Assembly: GCA_020633205.1 (NCBI GenBank)
Contig: JACKEB010000022.1
Location: forward strand, 1-64,000
From: Polyangiaceae bacterium
GTDB lineage: Bacteria > Myxococcota_A > Polyangia > Polyangiales > Polyangiaceae
Direction of reading: 5' to 3'
Length of the DNA: 64,000 nt
The notes below the pieces were generated by a model that saw nothing but the letters and a program-made list of their open reading frames with translations, searched no databases and was not told the origin of the DNA. A program made the position numbers and the translations under genes. This document shows positions 8,979-17,056 of this stretch, one piece after another. How positions within the stretch are numbered: position 1 is the first letter of the stretch; each line of letters starts with the position of its first letter.

Positions 8979-10100
8979 GTGACCAGAACGCAGCAAATCT
9001 ACCTCGATTGGAACGCGACCACGCCGCCCGCGCAGAGCGTGCTGGCGGCGATGGACGCGGCGCGGTCTCACGCCTGGGCGAATCCAAGCAGCGTGCACGG
9101 AGCGGGGCGAGCCGCTCGGCGACTGATCGAAGACACCCGAGAGCGCCTTGCTGGGCTACTCGAGCTGCAGGCGAGGGATGTGGTCTTCACCGGAGGTGGC
9201 ACCGAGGCGAACAACCTCGCACTGGCTCACGCCCCTGGTCTCGCGCTCAGTCGCTTGGAGCATCCTTCCGTGGTGCGGGTGGCCGAAGAGCTGGCCAGTT
9301 CCGGTCGTCCGGTGGTGTGGCTGCCGGTCTCGCGTCTGGGCCAAATCGAAGTCGACGCCGTCGGGGAGCTTTGCGGGGCGCTGCCCGCGGGCTCGTGGCT
9401 CGCGGCGATGTACGTCAATCACGAAACCGGTGTGGTGCAGCCGCTGGAGGCGCTGGGCGCCGCCGCCCATGCCCTTGGGCTCAAGCTGCACAGCGACGCC
9501 GTGCAGGCCTTGGGCAAGCTCGACCTTGGACCCCTGATCCATGCGGATTCAATCAGCGTGGCGGCGCACAAGCTGCGGGGCCCTAAGGGCGTTGGGGCGC
9601 TCTGCCTGCGAGCGAACGTCGAAGGGGTCGTGCCGGTGCCGCGTCCGGTGCTGCGGGGCGGCTCCCAGGAGCGCGGTTTCCGCCCCGGCACTCAGGATGC
9701 CGTCGCGATTGCAGGCTTCGGTGCGGCGCTCGAGCGCTTAGCGAAGCACCGCGCAGGTTTGGAGGGGGTGAGGGTGCTCCGGGATCGCCTCGAGCAGGCG
9801 CTCGCGGGCCGCTCGGAGGTGAGCGGCGAGGGGGCGCCGCGCGCCCCACACGTCAGCAACCTGAGGTTCGCCGGCTGGCGCGGCGACGAGCTGGTCGCAG
9901 CGCTGGACCTCGAAGGGATCTGCGCCTCTGCGGGCAGCGCGTGCAGTGCGGGGACCCTCGAACCGAGCCCAGTACTCGCCGCGATGCTGGATCCTGACGC
10001 GGCACTGCGCGGCGTGCGCTTCAGCTTGGGCGAGGACACGCGGGCCGAGGACGTAGCGCGGGTGATCGGCGTGCTCAGTCGCTTGGTTCCGAGCGACTGA
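8979..10100 (+). CDS. Cysteine desulfurase (NifS/IscS-like aminotransferase class V)
   Basis: PLP-dependent enzyme that removes sulfur from cysteine for iron-sulfur clusters, thiolated tRNA or other thio-cofactors. It has 373 residues. Visible are the N-terminal YLDWNATTPP, the substrate region FTGGGTEANNLAL, MYVNHETGVVQP, the PLP lysine in SVAAHKLRGPKGVGAL, and the catalytic Cys loop SAGSACSAGT. It starts with GTG at 8979. No iscU, iscA or mnmA lies beside it, so the acceptor is not clear from context. The sequence is complete with all catalytic residues; only the exact subgroup (IscS, NifS or a specialised paralogue) is open. Confidence 0.93.
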   Translation: MTRTQQIYLDWNATTPPAQSVLAAMDAARSHAWANPSSVHGAGRAARRLIEDTRERLAGLLELQARDVVFTGGGTEANNLALAHAPGLALSRLEHPSVVRVAEELASSGRPVVWLPVSRLGQIEVDAVGELCGALPAGSWLAAMYVNHETGVVQPLEALGAAAHALGLKLHSDAVQALGKLDLGPLIHADSISVAAHKLRGPKGVGALCLRANVEGVVPVPRPVLRGGSQERGFRPGTQDAVAIAGFGAALERLAKHRAGLEGVRVLRDRLEQALAGRSEVSGEGAPRAPHVSNLRFAGWRGDELVAALDLEGICASAGSACSAGTLEPSPVLAAMLDPDAALRGVRFSLGEDTRAEDVARVIGVLSRLVPSD

Positions 10101-10226
10101 CTCACGCCTGTTCAGTTCAAGCGCTACTTGAAGGTTTGCCGCGAAGATCAGAGCTGACGCGAAGGGCGGATGCGTAAGTCCGCGAAAGCAGATCACTATC
10201 TCGAAGCATCAGGCGCGTGGTCGGCA

Positions 10227-10243
10227 ATTCCATTGAATGGAAT
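10227..10243. repeat. Perfect 8-1-8 palindrome between convergent genes
   Basis: ATTCCATT, one base, AATGGAAT. It lies in the 190-base gap between the 3' ends of the desulfurase gene (+) and the RlmB-like gene (-). As RNA it would form an A/U-rich stem in either direction. A weak terminator or a protein-binding site are both possible. Confidence 0.5.
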
Positions 10244-10293
10244 CGGTCTTGGCGCTTCTGCGCGGCTGTTCAGCGCTTGGGTGCACCACACCC

Positions 10294-11058
10294 TCAGTCC
10301 GCGGGCGCCGCAGAGTTCCGAGCCAGCGAGGCCTGGAACAAGGCGATCCCCGCGGCAACGGAGACGTTGAGCGAGTCGATGTGATGGGGTCTCAGCAGCT
10401 TGGCGGTTTGAGTACAGGCGCGACGCACCTGCTTACCCAGGCCTTCGTGCTCCGCCCCAAGGACGAGGACTATCTTCGGTCCGAGGGGCAGTTCCCGCAA
10501 AGTTTTTGGGGCGTTGGCGTCGAGGCCGACGACCTCGAAGTCGGCGGCCGCGGCTTGCTGAAGGGCGGTGCTCAGGGAAGGCACGCGCACCAGTTGAGCG
10601 TGTTCGATCGCGCCCGCAGACGCGCGGAAGGTTGCCGGGGTGAGCGGTGCCGAGGAACTCTCGGGCCAGAGGATTGGCGCCTCGGCGATCGCCACGGCGC
10701 TACGAATGATCGCGCCGAAGTTCTGCGGATCCTGGATGCCGTCGAGGGCGAGGATCAGCTGTTCGGGTGGTGTCAGGACCTGCTCCAGGGAGATCAACTG
10801 GAGCTCTGGTGCGAAGCACGCCACGCCCTGGTGGCTCGCGCCGCGCGCCAAGCGGTCGAGATCACCACGACGCACCCGATCCACTTGGATCACGCCCTGG
10901 TCGCTCGCGTAGCGGGCGAGCGCCTCCAGGCGCGGGAGCTTGCGGTTGTCGACCATCACCCGAGACAGGCTCTTGCCGTACACGCGGATGGCCTCGCGAA
11001 CTGGCTGCAGACCCACGACGAGACGTTCGTCGAGACCTGGCGCTGGTTCGGACTTCAT
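10294..11058 (-). CDS. rlmB: TrmH/SpoU family RNA 2'-O-methyltransferase (RlmB-like)
   Basis: A SAM-dependent ribose methyltransferase of 254 residues, SPOUT fold. The N-terminal substrate-binding domain (VVGLQPVREAIR, GASHQGVACF) is followed by the catalytic domain with motif 1 ALDGIQDPQNFGAIIRSA, motif 2 VLVLGAEHEGLG and motif 3 DSLNVSVAAGIALF, which make the trefoil knot. In Escherichia coli RlmB methylates G2251 of 23S rRNA. This order and length fit RlmB/TrmH group 3, but target prediction inside the family is unreliable. Its ATG overlaps the stop of pyrF by four bases (ATGA), so the two are co-translated. Confidence 0.9.
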   Translation of the reverse strand: MKSEPAPGLDERLVVGLQPVREAIRVYGKSLSRVMVDNRKLPRLEALARYASDQGVIQVDRVRRGDLDRLARGASHQGVACFAPELQLISLEQVLTPPEQLILALDGIQDPQNFGAIIRSAVAIAEAPILWPESSSAPLTPATFRASAGAIEHAQLVRVPSLSTALQQAAAADFEVVGLDANAPKTLRELPLGPKIVLVLGAEHEGLGKQVRRACTQTAKLLRPHHIDSLNVSVAAGIALFQASLARNSAAPAD

Positions 11059-11798
11059 TGTGGCTCGCCGCCGAGGGCTTCGGCGACCTCCGTGGCGAGG
11101 GCCAGCGCCGCGCTCTGGGGATCTGCGGCGTCGCGCACGGGGCGACCAACGACCAGCAAGCTGGAGCCGTTTTGAATTGCCTCAGTGGGGGTTCCCACGC
11201 GCTTCTGATCGCCGACGTCGCTACCCGCGGGGCGGATCCCCGGGGTGACCAGCACCGGCCGCGGCCCGAGTTCACTGCGCAGCTTTGCCACTTCCGCGGG
11301 GGAACAAACCAGCCCCCCGACGCCGCACTCGACGGCTAGCTTTCCAAGACGCTCAGCTTGTTCCCCTGGGCTCGCCGAGACCCCCACGCGCTCGAGGTCG
11401 CTTTGATCCAAGCTCGTCAGGACGGTCACCGCGAGTAGGCAGAGGCCGCTGTTTTCCTTCGTGGCGCGACTCGCAGCGGCCTCGAGCATGCGCGGCCCGC
11501 CCGCCGCGTGCAGCGTCAGGTAGCGCGCTCCGAGGGCGCAGGCGCTCGCTACCGCGCGCTCGACGGTTGCGGGGATGTCGTGGAGCTTGAGGTCGAGGAA
11601 AACGTCCATGCCAAGCTCTGCGCCGAGGGTCACGGCGGCAGGGCCCTCAGCGACGAACAGCTCCAGGCCAACCTTGAGCACTCCCATGGAGTCTTTGATG
11701 CGCTGGGCGCCGCTGCGGGCTTCTGCGAGCGTGGGGTAGTCGAGTGGGAAGGCCAAGCGCTTGCGTGCGCTGGCCAGTTTCGATGCTTCGAGAGTCAT
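11055..11798 (-). CDS. pyrF: Orotidine 5'-phosphate decarboxylase
   Basis: Last step of UMP synthesis: decarboxylates OMP to UMP. It has 247 residues from the ATG at 11798; the frame is open further upstream but the family begins at LAFPLDYPTLAEA. Catalytic motif DLKLHDIP (DxKxxD type) is present, with the phosphate-binding region LVTPGIRPAG near the C-terminus and the usual TIM-barrel spacing. It runs with the RlmB-like gene, overlapping by four bases. About 215 bases separate it from the coiled-coil gene upstream, with a terminator in between, so pyrF probably has its own promoter. Confidence 0.96.
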   Translation of the reverse strand: MTLEASKLASARKRLAFPLDYPTLAEARSGAQRIKDSMGVLKVGLELFVAEGPAAVTLGAELGMDVFLDLKLHDIPATVERAVASACALGARYLTLHAAGGPRMLEAAASRATKENSGLCLLAVTVLTSLDQSDLERVGVSASPGEQAERLGKLAVECGVGGLVCSPAEVAKLRSELGPRPVLVTPGIRPAGSDVGDQKRVGTPTEAIQNGSSLLVVGRPVRDAADPQSAALALATEVAEALGGEPQ

Positions 11799-11967
11799 GT
11801 GTGGCTTGGCGGGCGCGGATTCTCCGATGGCGAATCGCGTCGCCTGGGTGGGGCGCGCCCTGCCTGTGGCGAGCCTACACCAGTCCCTCAGGCTTGTCCC
11901 CAAGCGACCAGCTGGGAGCGAGGCGGGCACGGGCAAGCGTTGCAAGCGGTCGGCGCACAAACGCAAA

Positions 11968-11991
11968 GCGCCGCGCGATGTCGCGCGGCGC
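11968..11991 (-). terminator. Intrinsic terminator of the coiled-coil membrane protein gene
   Basis: A perfect 11-bp G/C stem (11968-11978 with 11981-11991; in practice 10 bp with a four-base loop). Reading the minus strand, it is followed by TTTGCGTTTG, a modest U-rich tail. It sits 21 bases past the stop at 12013. Confidence 0.75.
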
Positions 11992-12012
11992 CTTGGCTGT
12001 TGCTGACTCGAA

Positions 12013-12774
12013 TCAGAGACAGGAGCAGAGCGGATCGCCAGGGGCGCAGTTACACGGCTTCGGCTTGCTGCCGCCACCGCTGGCGGGCTTGCCGCCGCCA
12101 GCAGCACCAACCGCGCCGCGGGCCTTCTTCGTTTCCGCTTGGGCGGCTTCGAGCTGTGCTTTCAGGGCCGCACGCTCGGCGTCGCTCTTCGCGGTCTTGA
12201 GCGCGTCCTTCAGCTCGTCTTCCTTCTTCTCTTTGTCGCGAAGGTCCTTGGTTGCCTTGTCCAGCTCGGCCTGGATACGCGCGCGCTCGGCCTCGGCCAC
12301 GCGCTTCTCTTCGGCGGCCTTCTGGTTGTTGGTGACGATGACGTAGGTCAGTACACCACCACCGATGAACATTGCCGCGAGGATCGACCCGACGGCGATC
12401 TTCAGCTTCTTCTTGCCCTTGTCGCGGTTCAGCTCGGCGAGGCGCCGCTCGTGATCCTGCTGAGCTGCGAGGGCCTCCATGCGGGCCTTCTGCTCATGCT
12501 CCGCGCGGGAGCGCTCGATCTCGGCCTGCTTGAGGGCCTCGACGCGCGCCTCTTCCTCTCGCCGACGAGCCTCCTCTTGGCGCCGCCGCTCCTCTTCCTC
12601 ACGAAGACGCATCTCCTCGGCCTCGCGAGCTGCCCGTTCTGCATCCTCACGGGCGCGGCGGGCGTCGTCTTCACGAGCTTTGGCGTCCGCTTCCTCTTTG
12701 GCGATGCGATCCTCCTCGAGGCTCATCAGTTCCTTGAGGGAGAAGAGAACCGAGCTTTCCTTCTCTTCGGCCAT
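12013..12774 (-). CDS. Coiled-coil / single-pass membrane protein with Cys-rich C-terminal tail
   Basis: Function not recognised. It has 253 residues. Residues about 15-125 are an almost uninterrupted charged helix rich in Glu, Arg, Ala and Lys (coiled coil). One membrane helix follows (AVGSILAAMFIGGGVLTYVI), then a second charged helix, a Gly/Lys linker and a tail with four Cys in CNCAPGDPLCSCL at the very end. There is no signal peptide, so the N-terminal coil is probably cytoplasmic and the tail periplasmic. The gene stands alone with its own terminator. The two-coil layout suggests a scaffold or spacer between membrane and envelope; this is inference only. Confidence 0.8.
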   Translation of the reverse strand: MAEEKESSVLFSLKELMSLEEDRIAKEEADAKAREDDARRAREDAERAAREAEEMRLREEEERRRQEEARRREEEARVEALKQAEIERSRAEHEQKARMEALAAQQDHERRLAELNRDKGKKKLKIAVGSILAAMFIGGGVLTYVIVTNNQKAAEEKRVAEAERARIQAELDKATKDLRDKEKKEDELKDALKTAKSDAERAALKAQLEAAQAETKKARGAVGAAGGGKPASGGGSKPKPCNCAPGDPLCSCL

Positions 12775-13583
12775 GGGCGGCTGGACTCCTTAGCTGGGCG
12801 CCAATGAGCGGCGCGTGGGTGGTGGGCGGCTCGCACACTGGACACTCGATGTGCCAGGGCGCGACAGGTGACTCCGGGTTCCTTCTTCAGTGCGCTACAG
12901 CACCAAACAGGGAAACTTGGGAGGCGGGTTCACTTCGAGAGTGAACCTTAGAGGAGAATGAAGATTTTTGAGTAACAGAATGCTGGTAGCGCGGCGTTTG
13001 CACCGCTCGACCGGCGTGAATTCGGCTACTCGCAACGACTGAAATCGACGGCGTTGAGCATACCCCAACGCGATGGGCGAATAGCAATGTCACGCGGGAT
13101 TCGTCAACGACCGCGCCGCGTCGCTGGCGCAATTCCCCCGCGCAACGGTCACGCAATGCTGGAGCAACGACCTGCAGCAGGCTTTCAGGGTGTCGCCGCG
13201 AAGTAGGGCAAGGCCCCACATGGCGGACACTCCGCGTCAGTCGCTGCGTGGGAAGCTTTGAGTGCTTGCTGACGGTGATCGCGGTGTGGGACATGCAGCG
13301 AAGAGCCTGTTCAGGCTGGGAACGCTACTAGCCCCGCCTGTACTGCCAGCTAGGACTCACACTCGGGATCCGTCCTTGGGTGAAGTTTTCACCCAGCGTG
13401 GCGGATTGTTGCCTGCGCGTCAGGGAGGGGTGTGGGCGCTCGAGTTTTGCGCCTTCGCGCTACCTTTGAGACGAGGAAACGCTGTGTTGATTTGTTCAGC
13501 GAATCACAGATTCGCCTCACCAGAGCTCTTGGGGGTGAAAAACCGATTGTCCGGATCGAGGTCAGCTCGTAGCGTTTGTACAC
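12775..13583. other. Long intergenic region with a dispersed palindromic repeat
   Basis: About 810 bases between the divergent coiled-coil gene and stalked lipoprotein gene. No open frame here resembles a protein or keeps third-position bias. The only structured element seen is the palindromic repeat at 13487-13519. Confidence 0.55.
13487..13519. repeat. Dispersed palindromic repeat, copy 1
   Basis: A perfect inverted repeat GCGAATC-3 nt-GATTCGC (13499-13515). Read on the minus strand it is followed by TGAACAAATCAA. Two further copies with the same core lie at 37581-37610 and 49215-49250. Confidence 0.75.
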
Positions 13584-14228
13584 ATGGCGCGGCGAACACA
13601 GGGGCATTCGGTGGAGCCGGGGCGCCCTCGGGCGGCTCGTTCGACGATTTGGGTCGCCTTGGTGACCGGCTTGGCGCTCGCGCCCTTCACGGCCTGTGGC
13701 GGACCGCAAGAGGCAGGAGCGCTGGGAGACGAGTGCTTTCGCGCCGATGACTGCGAGTTCGGGCTGGTCTGCGTGGAAGGCCTCTGCTCGAACGATCTGA
13801 ACGGCATCATCTCCGGCGTCGACGGCCCATCCACGGGTGGTGCTCCAGCCGGCGGTGCAGCCGGGGTGGGCGGTGCAGCTGGTGCTGGGGCGACCGGAGG
13901 CGTCGCTACCGGAGGGACTGGCAACGCGGGAGCGGCGGGATCGGCCAACGGTGGGGCGGCCGGCTCGGGAGCGATGGGCGGCAGCGCTGGTAGCGGCAAT
14001 GCTGGCAGCGGCAACGCGGGCAACGGTGGCAGCGCAGGTACGGGCAACGCGGGCGCCGGGGGGAGTGCCGGTGCGGGCAACGGCGGCAGTGCTGGCAACG
14101 GCGGCAGTGCTGGCAGCGGCAACGCCGGCAGCGGCGGTGCCGCTACAGGTGGGAGCAGTACCGGCGGAGCAAGCAGCGGCGGTGCGAGCAGCGGCGGCGC
14201 GACCACGGGCGGTACCGGCGGCACCTGA
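13584..14228 (+). CDS. Gly/Ala/Ser-stalk lipoprotein with Dickkopf-like Cys motif
   Basis: Function unknown. It has 214 residues with an N-terminal basic stretch, a hydrophobic signal (STIWVALVTGLAL) and lipobox (PFTACGG). A short Cys domain follows (GDECFRADDCEFGLVC, then VEGLCSNDL), of the kind repeated in myxobacterial Dickkopf-like lipoproteins. The last two thirds are a low-complexity Gly/Ala/Ser/Asn stalk (GGSAGNGG type) with no folded domain after it. The protein would therefore be tethered by lipid with a long flexible tail. The start ATG at 13584 lacks a clear Shine-Dalgarno sequence, but it places the signal peptide correctly. Confidence 0.8.
   Translation: MARRTQGHSVEPGRPRAARSTIWVALVTGLALAPFTACGGPQEAGALGDECFRADDCEFGLVCVEGLCSNDLNGIISGVDGPSTGGAPAGGAAGVGGAAGAGATGGVATGGTGNAGAAGSANGGAAGSGAMGGSAGSGNAGSGNAGNGGSAGTGNAGAGGSAGAGNGGSAGNGGSAGSGNAGSGGAATGGSSTGGASSGGASSGGATTGGTGGT
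13837..14225 (+). repeat. Low-complexity GGCAGC-type coding repeat
   Basis: Degenerate tandem triplet repeats (GGC, AGC, AAC, GCG) that encode the Gly/Ala/Ser/Asn stalk of the lipoprotein. Exact short duplications within it suggest growth by slippage or recombination. Confidence 0.7.
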
Positions 14229-14255
14229 CGCGCCTCACCCCCAGATTGTTACTTG

Positions 14256-14276
14256 TTCGCGCCTCCCGGGCGCGAA
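14256..14276. terminator. Hairpin between convergent genes
   Basis: A perfect 8-bp stem TTCGCGCC/GGCGCGAA with a five-base loop. It starts 28 bases after the stalked-lipoprotein stop and precedes the mlaD stop on the other strand. There is no T-run on the plus strand. Confidence 0.5.
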
Positions 14277-14408
14277 ATCAAGTGGTCTAAACCCGGCGCG
14301 GTACCGGCCTAGGTTAAAAACCCTGCGGAAATTCGCGCCCTAGAAACGCGCAACGTCGACCGCCCTGAGGCGAGAGGCGGATCGAAGCTGACGGGGGAGG
14401 CGTGAATG

Positions 14409-15431
14409 CTACTCGCGCCAGAACAACTTCCAGGGGTTGTGCTTCAGGTCGCGCAGCATTTCCTGGATGTCGTCGTAGAGCGCCTCGTCCATGACCAGCG
14501 CGCCGACGGTGCCCTTGCCGCGCTTGATGTGGGCGACGATTGCTTGTGCGTCGGCGGTGGCGACCTTCGCGCGGCCGGTGACGTCGCTGACATCGCGGGT
14601 GATCTTGTCGATGCGCGCGAGCTGCTCTGGCTTGCTGAGCTCGCCGGTGAGCTTCTTTGCGTCGCCCATCACGGCGCGCGTGTCCTTCATCAGTGGGCCG
14701 AGGTTCTTGTTCACCGTGACGGTGGTCGTCTCGACGTTGTTGATGATGCGGTTGATCTGCGGGTTTTCCACGTAGCGCGAGCGTGCGCTCTTCAGCGTAT
14801 CGTTCGCCTCTACGGTCAGCGTCTCGACGTTGGTGACGATGTTGTCGAGCTTCTTGTCGTTGTTCTTGAAGAAGTTGCCGGTGCCCGTGAGGGTTTGGTG
14901 CAAGCCGTCGAAGGTCTCGTTGATCTTCTTTTCGTTCTTCGTGATGCCCGTGTAGGCAGCGTGGAGTAGCTCGTAGCTTTCGCTCAACAACAGATCCAGG
15001 CGTGGCGGGCTCACGCCGTCCACCGAAGCACCATCCGCGACGACAGGGCGATCGTAGGACCCTGGGTCTACCGCGAGGAAAAGCTCTCCCAGCACGCCTT
15101 GGCTGGTGACGTACCAGCGCGAGTTGTCATGGATCGAGGACTGGTACTTCTTCTGAATCTTCGTGACCACGCGGATGGGAGGCAGTGGCTCGTTGGTCTG
15201 GGGGTTCATTTCACCCGCGCGGAACTCGATTTGGTCGACGGTGCCCACCTTCACGCCCGCGATGCGCACCGGAGCGCCAGACTGCAAGCCGCCAGGGTTC
15301 TCGAAGTTGACGTAGACCGTGTAGGTCGGCTCGAAGCTGAGCCCACCCATGATCACGACGAAGCCGCCGAGCAGACCCAGCGCGAGGAGGATGAGGACGC
15401 CGACTTTTACTTCGATGGAACGCTGGCTCAT
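14409..15431 (-). CDS. mlaD: MlaD/MCE-domain lipid transport protein
   Basis: Substrate-binding component of an Mla-type ABC system that moves phospholipids between inner and outer membrane. It has 340 residues: one N-terminal membrane helix (VGVLILLALGLLGGFVVIM), the MCE domain (about 35-125; FENPGGLQSGAPVRIAGVKV, SQGVLGELFLAVDPG), and a long helical C-terminal part rich in Asn, Thr and Lys that would form the tunnel-lining helices. It is longer than the E. coli MlaD of about 180 residues. The ATPase gene lies 30 bases upstream. The permease MlaE, usually between ATPase and MCE gene, is missing here. Confidence 0.88.
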   Translation of the reverse strand: MSQRSIEVKVGVLILLALGLLGGFVVIMGGLSFEPTYTVYVNFENPGGLQSGAPVRIAGVKVGTVDQIEFRAGEMNPQTNEPLPPIRVVTKIQKKYQSSIHDNSRWYVTSQGVLGELFLAVDPGSYDRPVVADGASVDGVSPPRLDLLLSESYELLHAAYTGITKNEKKINETFDGLHQTLTGTGNFFKNNDKKLDNIVTNVETLTVEANDTLKSARSRYVENPQINRIINNVETTTVTVNKNLGPLMKDTRAVMGDAKKLTGELSKPEQLARIDKITRDVSDVTGRAKVATADAQAIVAHIKRGKGTVGALVMDEALYDDIQEMLRDLKHNPWKLFWRE

Positions 15432-15461
15432 GAGGCTCTCCGGAGACTACAGAAGAAAGGA

Positions 15462-16205
15462 TCAAGCATCCATGGGCCCCTCGGCGCGCCCATTGATGAA
15501 CTGCTGGATGATCTCATCCGGAGAGCCGCGAAAGTCCTCCGGGGTGCCCAGCAACTTCACGTGCCCGCCGTAGAGCATCACGATGCGGTCCGCGATGGTG
15601 AAGATGCTGACCAAGTCGTGGGAAACCACAATACTGGTGACGCCGATTTCATCGCTGAGCTGCCGTATCAGCGTATCCACGCGGCGAGCGCTGACTGGAT
15701 CCAGGCTGGTGGTTGGCTCGTCGAAGAGCACGTATTGAGGCTCGAGAGTCAGCGCGCGTGCGATGGCCACCCGCTTACGCATGCCATCGCCGAGGGCTGC
15801 TGGGTAGCGATCGCCGAATTCCCGCATCCTAACCGTCTCCAACAAGCGGTGGGCTTCTCCCAGCGCCTCCTTGGGCTTCATTCCTCGATGTTTGCGCAAC
15901 GGCAGCGCCACGTTTTCCGCGCAAGTCATCGAGTCGAAGAGCGTCGAGTGCTGGAACACCATCGCGCACTTCTTCCGCACCTTGTACATCTGCTTCTCGT
16001 CGAAGCGACTGACCTCTTCACCATCGAGCCAGATCTCGCCGTCGTCGGGATACAAGAGGCCGATCAGGTGCTTGATCAACACGCTCTTGCCCACGCCGGA
16101 TGCGCCAATGATGAAGAAGACCTCCCCGGGGTTCACGTCGAAGCTGACGTCGCGCAGCACGTGTTTGGTACCAAAGGACTTCTTGACGTTGCGAAAGCTG
16201 ATCAT
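15462..16205 (-). CDS. mlaF: MlaF-like ABC transporter ATPase
   Basis: ATPase that powers phospholipid transport by an MlaFED-type complex at the inner membrane. It has 247 residues from the ATG at 16205 (ISFRNVKKSFG). Walker A is GASGVGKS, Q-loop MVFQHSTLFDSM, Walker B YVLFDEPTTSLDP, switch His in IVVSHD. The signature is ALGDGMRKRVAIARAL: the usual LSGG(M/Q) reads LGDG, so the Ser that contacts ATP is replaced. The rest of the motif is normal and MlaF-like. The C-terminus (FINGRAEGPMD) matches the family tail that contacts the permease. Further in-frame codons upstream exist but lack family sequence. Paired with mlaD; no permease gene alongside. Confidence 0.88.
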   Translation of the reverse strand: MISFRNVKKSFGTKHVLRDVSFDVNPGEVFFIIGASGVGKSVLIKHLIGLLYPDDGEIWLDGEEVSRFDEKQMYKVRKKCAMVFQHSTLFDSMTCAENVALPLRKHRGMKPKEALGEAHRLLETVRMREFGDRYPAALGDGMRKRVAIARALTLEPQYVLFDEPTTSLDPVSARRVDTLIRQLSDEIGVTSIVVSHDLVSIFTIADRIVMLYGGHVKLLGTPEDFRGSPDEIIQQFINGRAEGPMDA

Positions 16206-16382
16206 TGAGGTGGGCGCACCTGCCGCTTGGACTGCCTGCGGCGGGCGCTTTGCGGGCGAAGCCGGCTGATGTTCGAGGCTAACGCCCGGGAGCGCAAGCG
16301 CTCGACACAAATCGGCGGGGAGGGTGGGGTGAAAAACGCGACTTGCCGGAGGTCGCGCCTCAGCTTCAAATGCGCGGTGTCC

Positions 16383-17036
16383 ATGCCCCTGAGCCGCCTC
16401 GTCCCCGCGCGTCCAAGCCTACTGATTGGCTTTCTCTTGGTGGGGGTCATGGCGGGCCCGACCGGGTGCAGTAGCAAGCCGCCGGAGAGCCCGCTGGTGG
16501 GTGAAGTGGTGCGCTGCGAGGCGGACGAGAGTCGCGAGTACTACTGCGAGGACCTGTTGCCGCGTGCCTCCTCCCGGCCAGCACCAGCGCCCTACGAGAG
16601 CTGCCCGTCCTTCGTGGAGGATCCAGCGGGGGAGCTCGCTGACGCGCCGACGAACGCGTCCTTCGACAAGCAATACACCGCTTACACCCGTAAGCGCATG
16701 CCACCTGGGCACAGCTGCTGTTATTCGTGGTGCTCAAAGCTGAATGTGCTCGCGCCCGACAGCTTCAATGCCTACGCCGCTTGCGATAGTGCCCTCGCCA
16801 TGCGTGAGACGTTGTGCTTCGAGGCGCCAGAATCAGGTACCTCCCAGCCGGCCCCGCAGCCCTTCGACGCGTGCCCGACGGCGGTCAAACCGCCCCCTGG
16901 TTCATCTTTCGCGGTTCCGCAGGGAGCCATCTTCGACCTCGAGTCCACCACGCAAAAACGCGCTCAAGGCTTCAGCCAGTGTTGCTATAGCTGGTGCTCC
17001 ATCGCACCGGGTGCCACCGGTGTGCAGGGTGGCTGA
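16383..17036 (+). CDS. Lipoprotein with a duplicated Cys motif (CCYSWCS)
   Basis: Function not recognised. It has 217 residues from the ATG at 16383, which gives a proper signal peptide (LLIGFLLVGVMAG) and lipobox (PTGCSS). The mature part holds two homologous halves. The first runs from YESCP to HSCCYSWCS and the second from FDACP to SQCCYSWCS; both start with a Cys-Pro and end in the identical heptapeptide CCYSWCS, with a shorter Cys pair region between. The Cys pattern suggests disulfide-bonded repeats in the periplasm or on the cell surface. It starts 177 bases from the divergent mlaF and is convergent with the diguanylate cyclase gene. Confidence 0.8.
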   Translation: MPLSRLVPARPSLLIGFLLVGVMAGPTGCSSKPPESPLVGEVVRCEADESREYYCEDLLPRASSRPAPAPYESCPSFVEDPAGELADAPTNASFDKQYTAYTRKRMPPGHSCCYSWCSKLNVLAPDSFNAYAACDSALAMRETLCFEAPESGTSQPAPQPFDACPTAVKPPPGSSFAVPQGAIFDLESTTQKRAQGFSQCCYSWCSIAPGATGVQGG

Positions 17037-17056
17037 GGCCCTTTCGTCAGGAGAAC

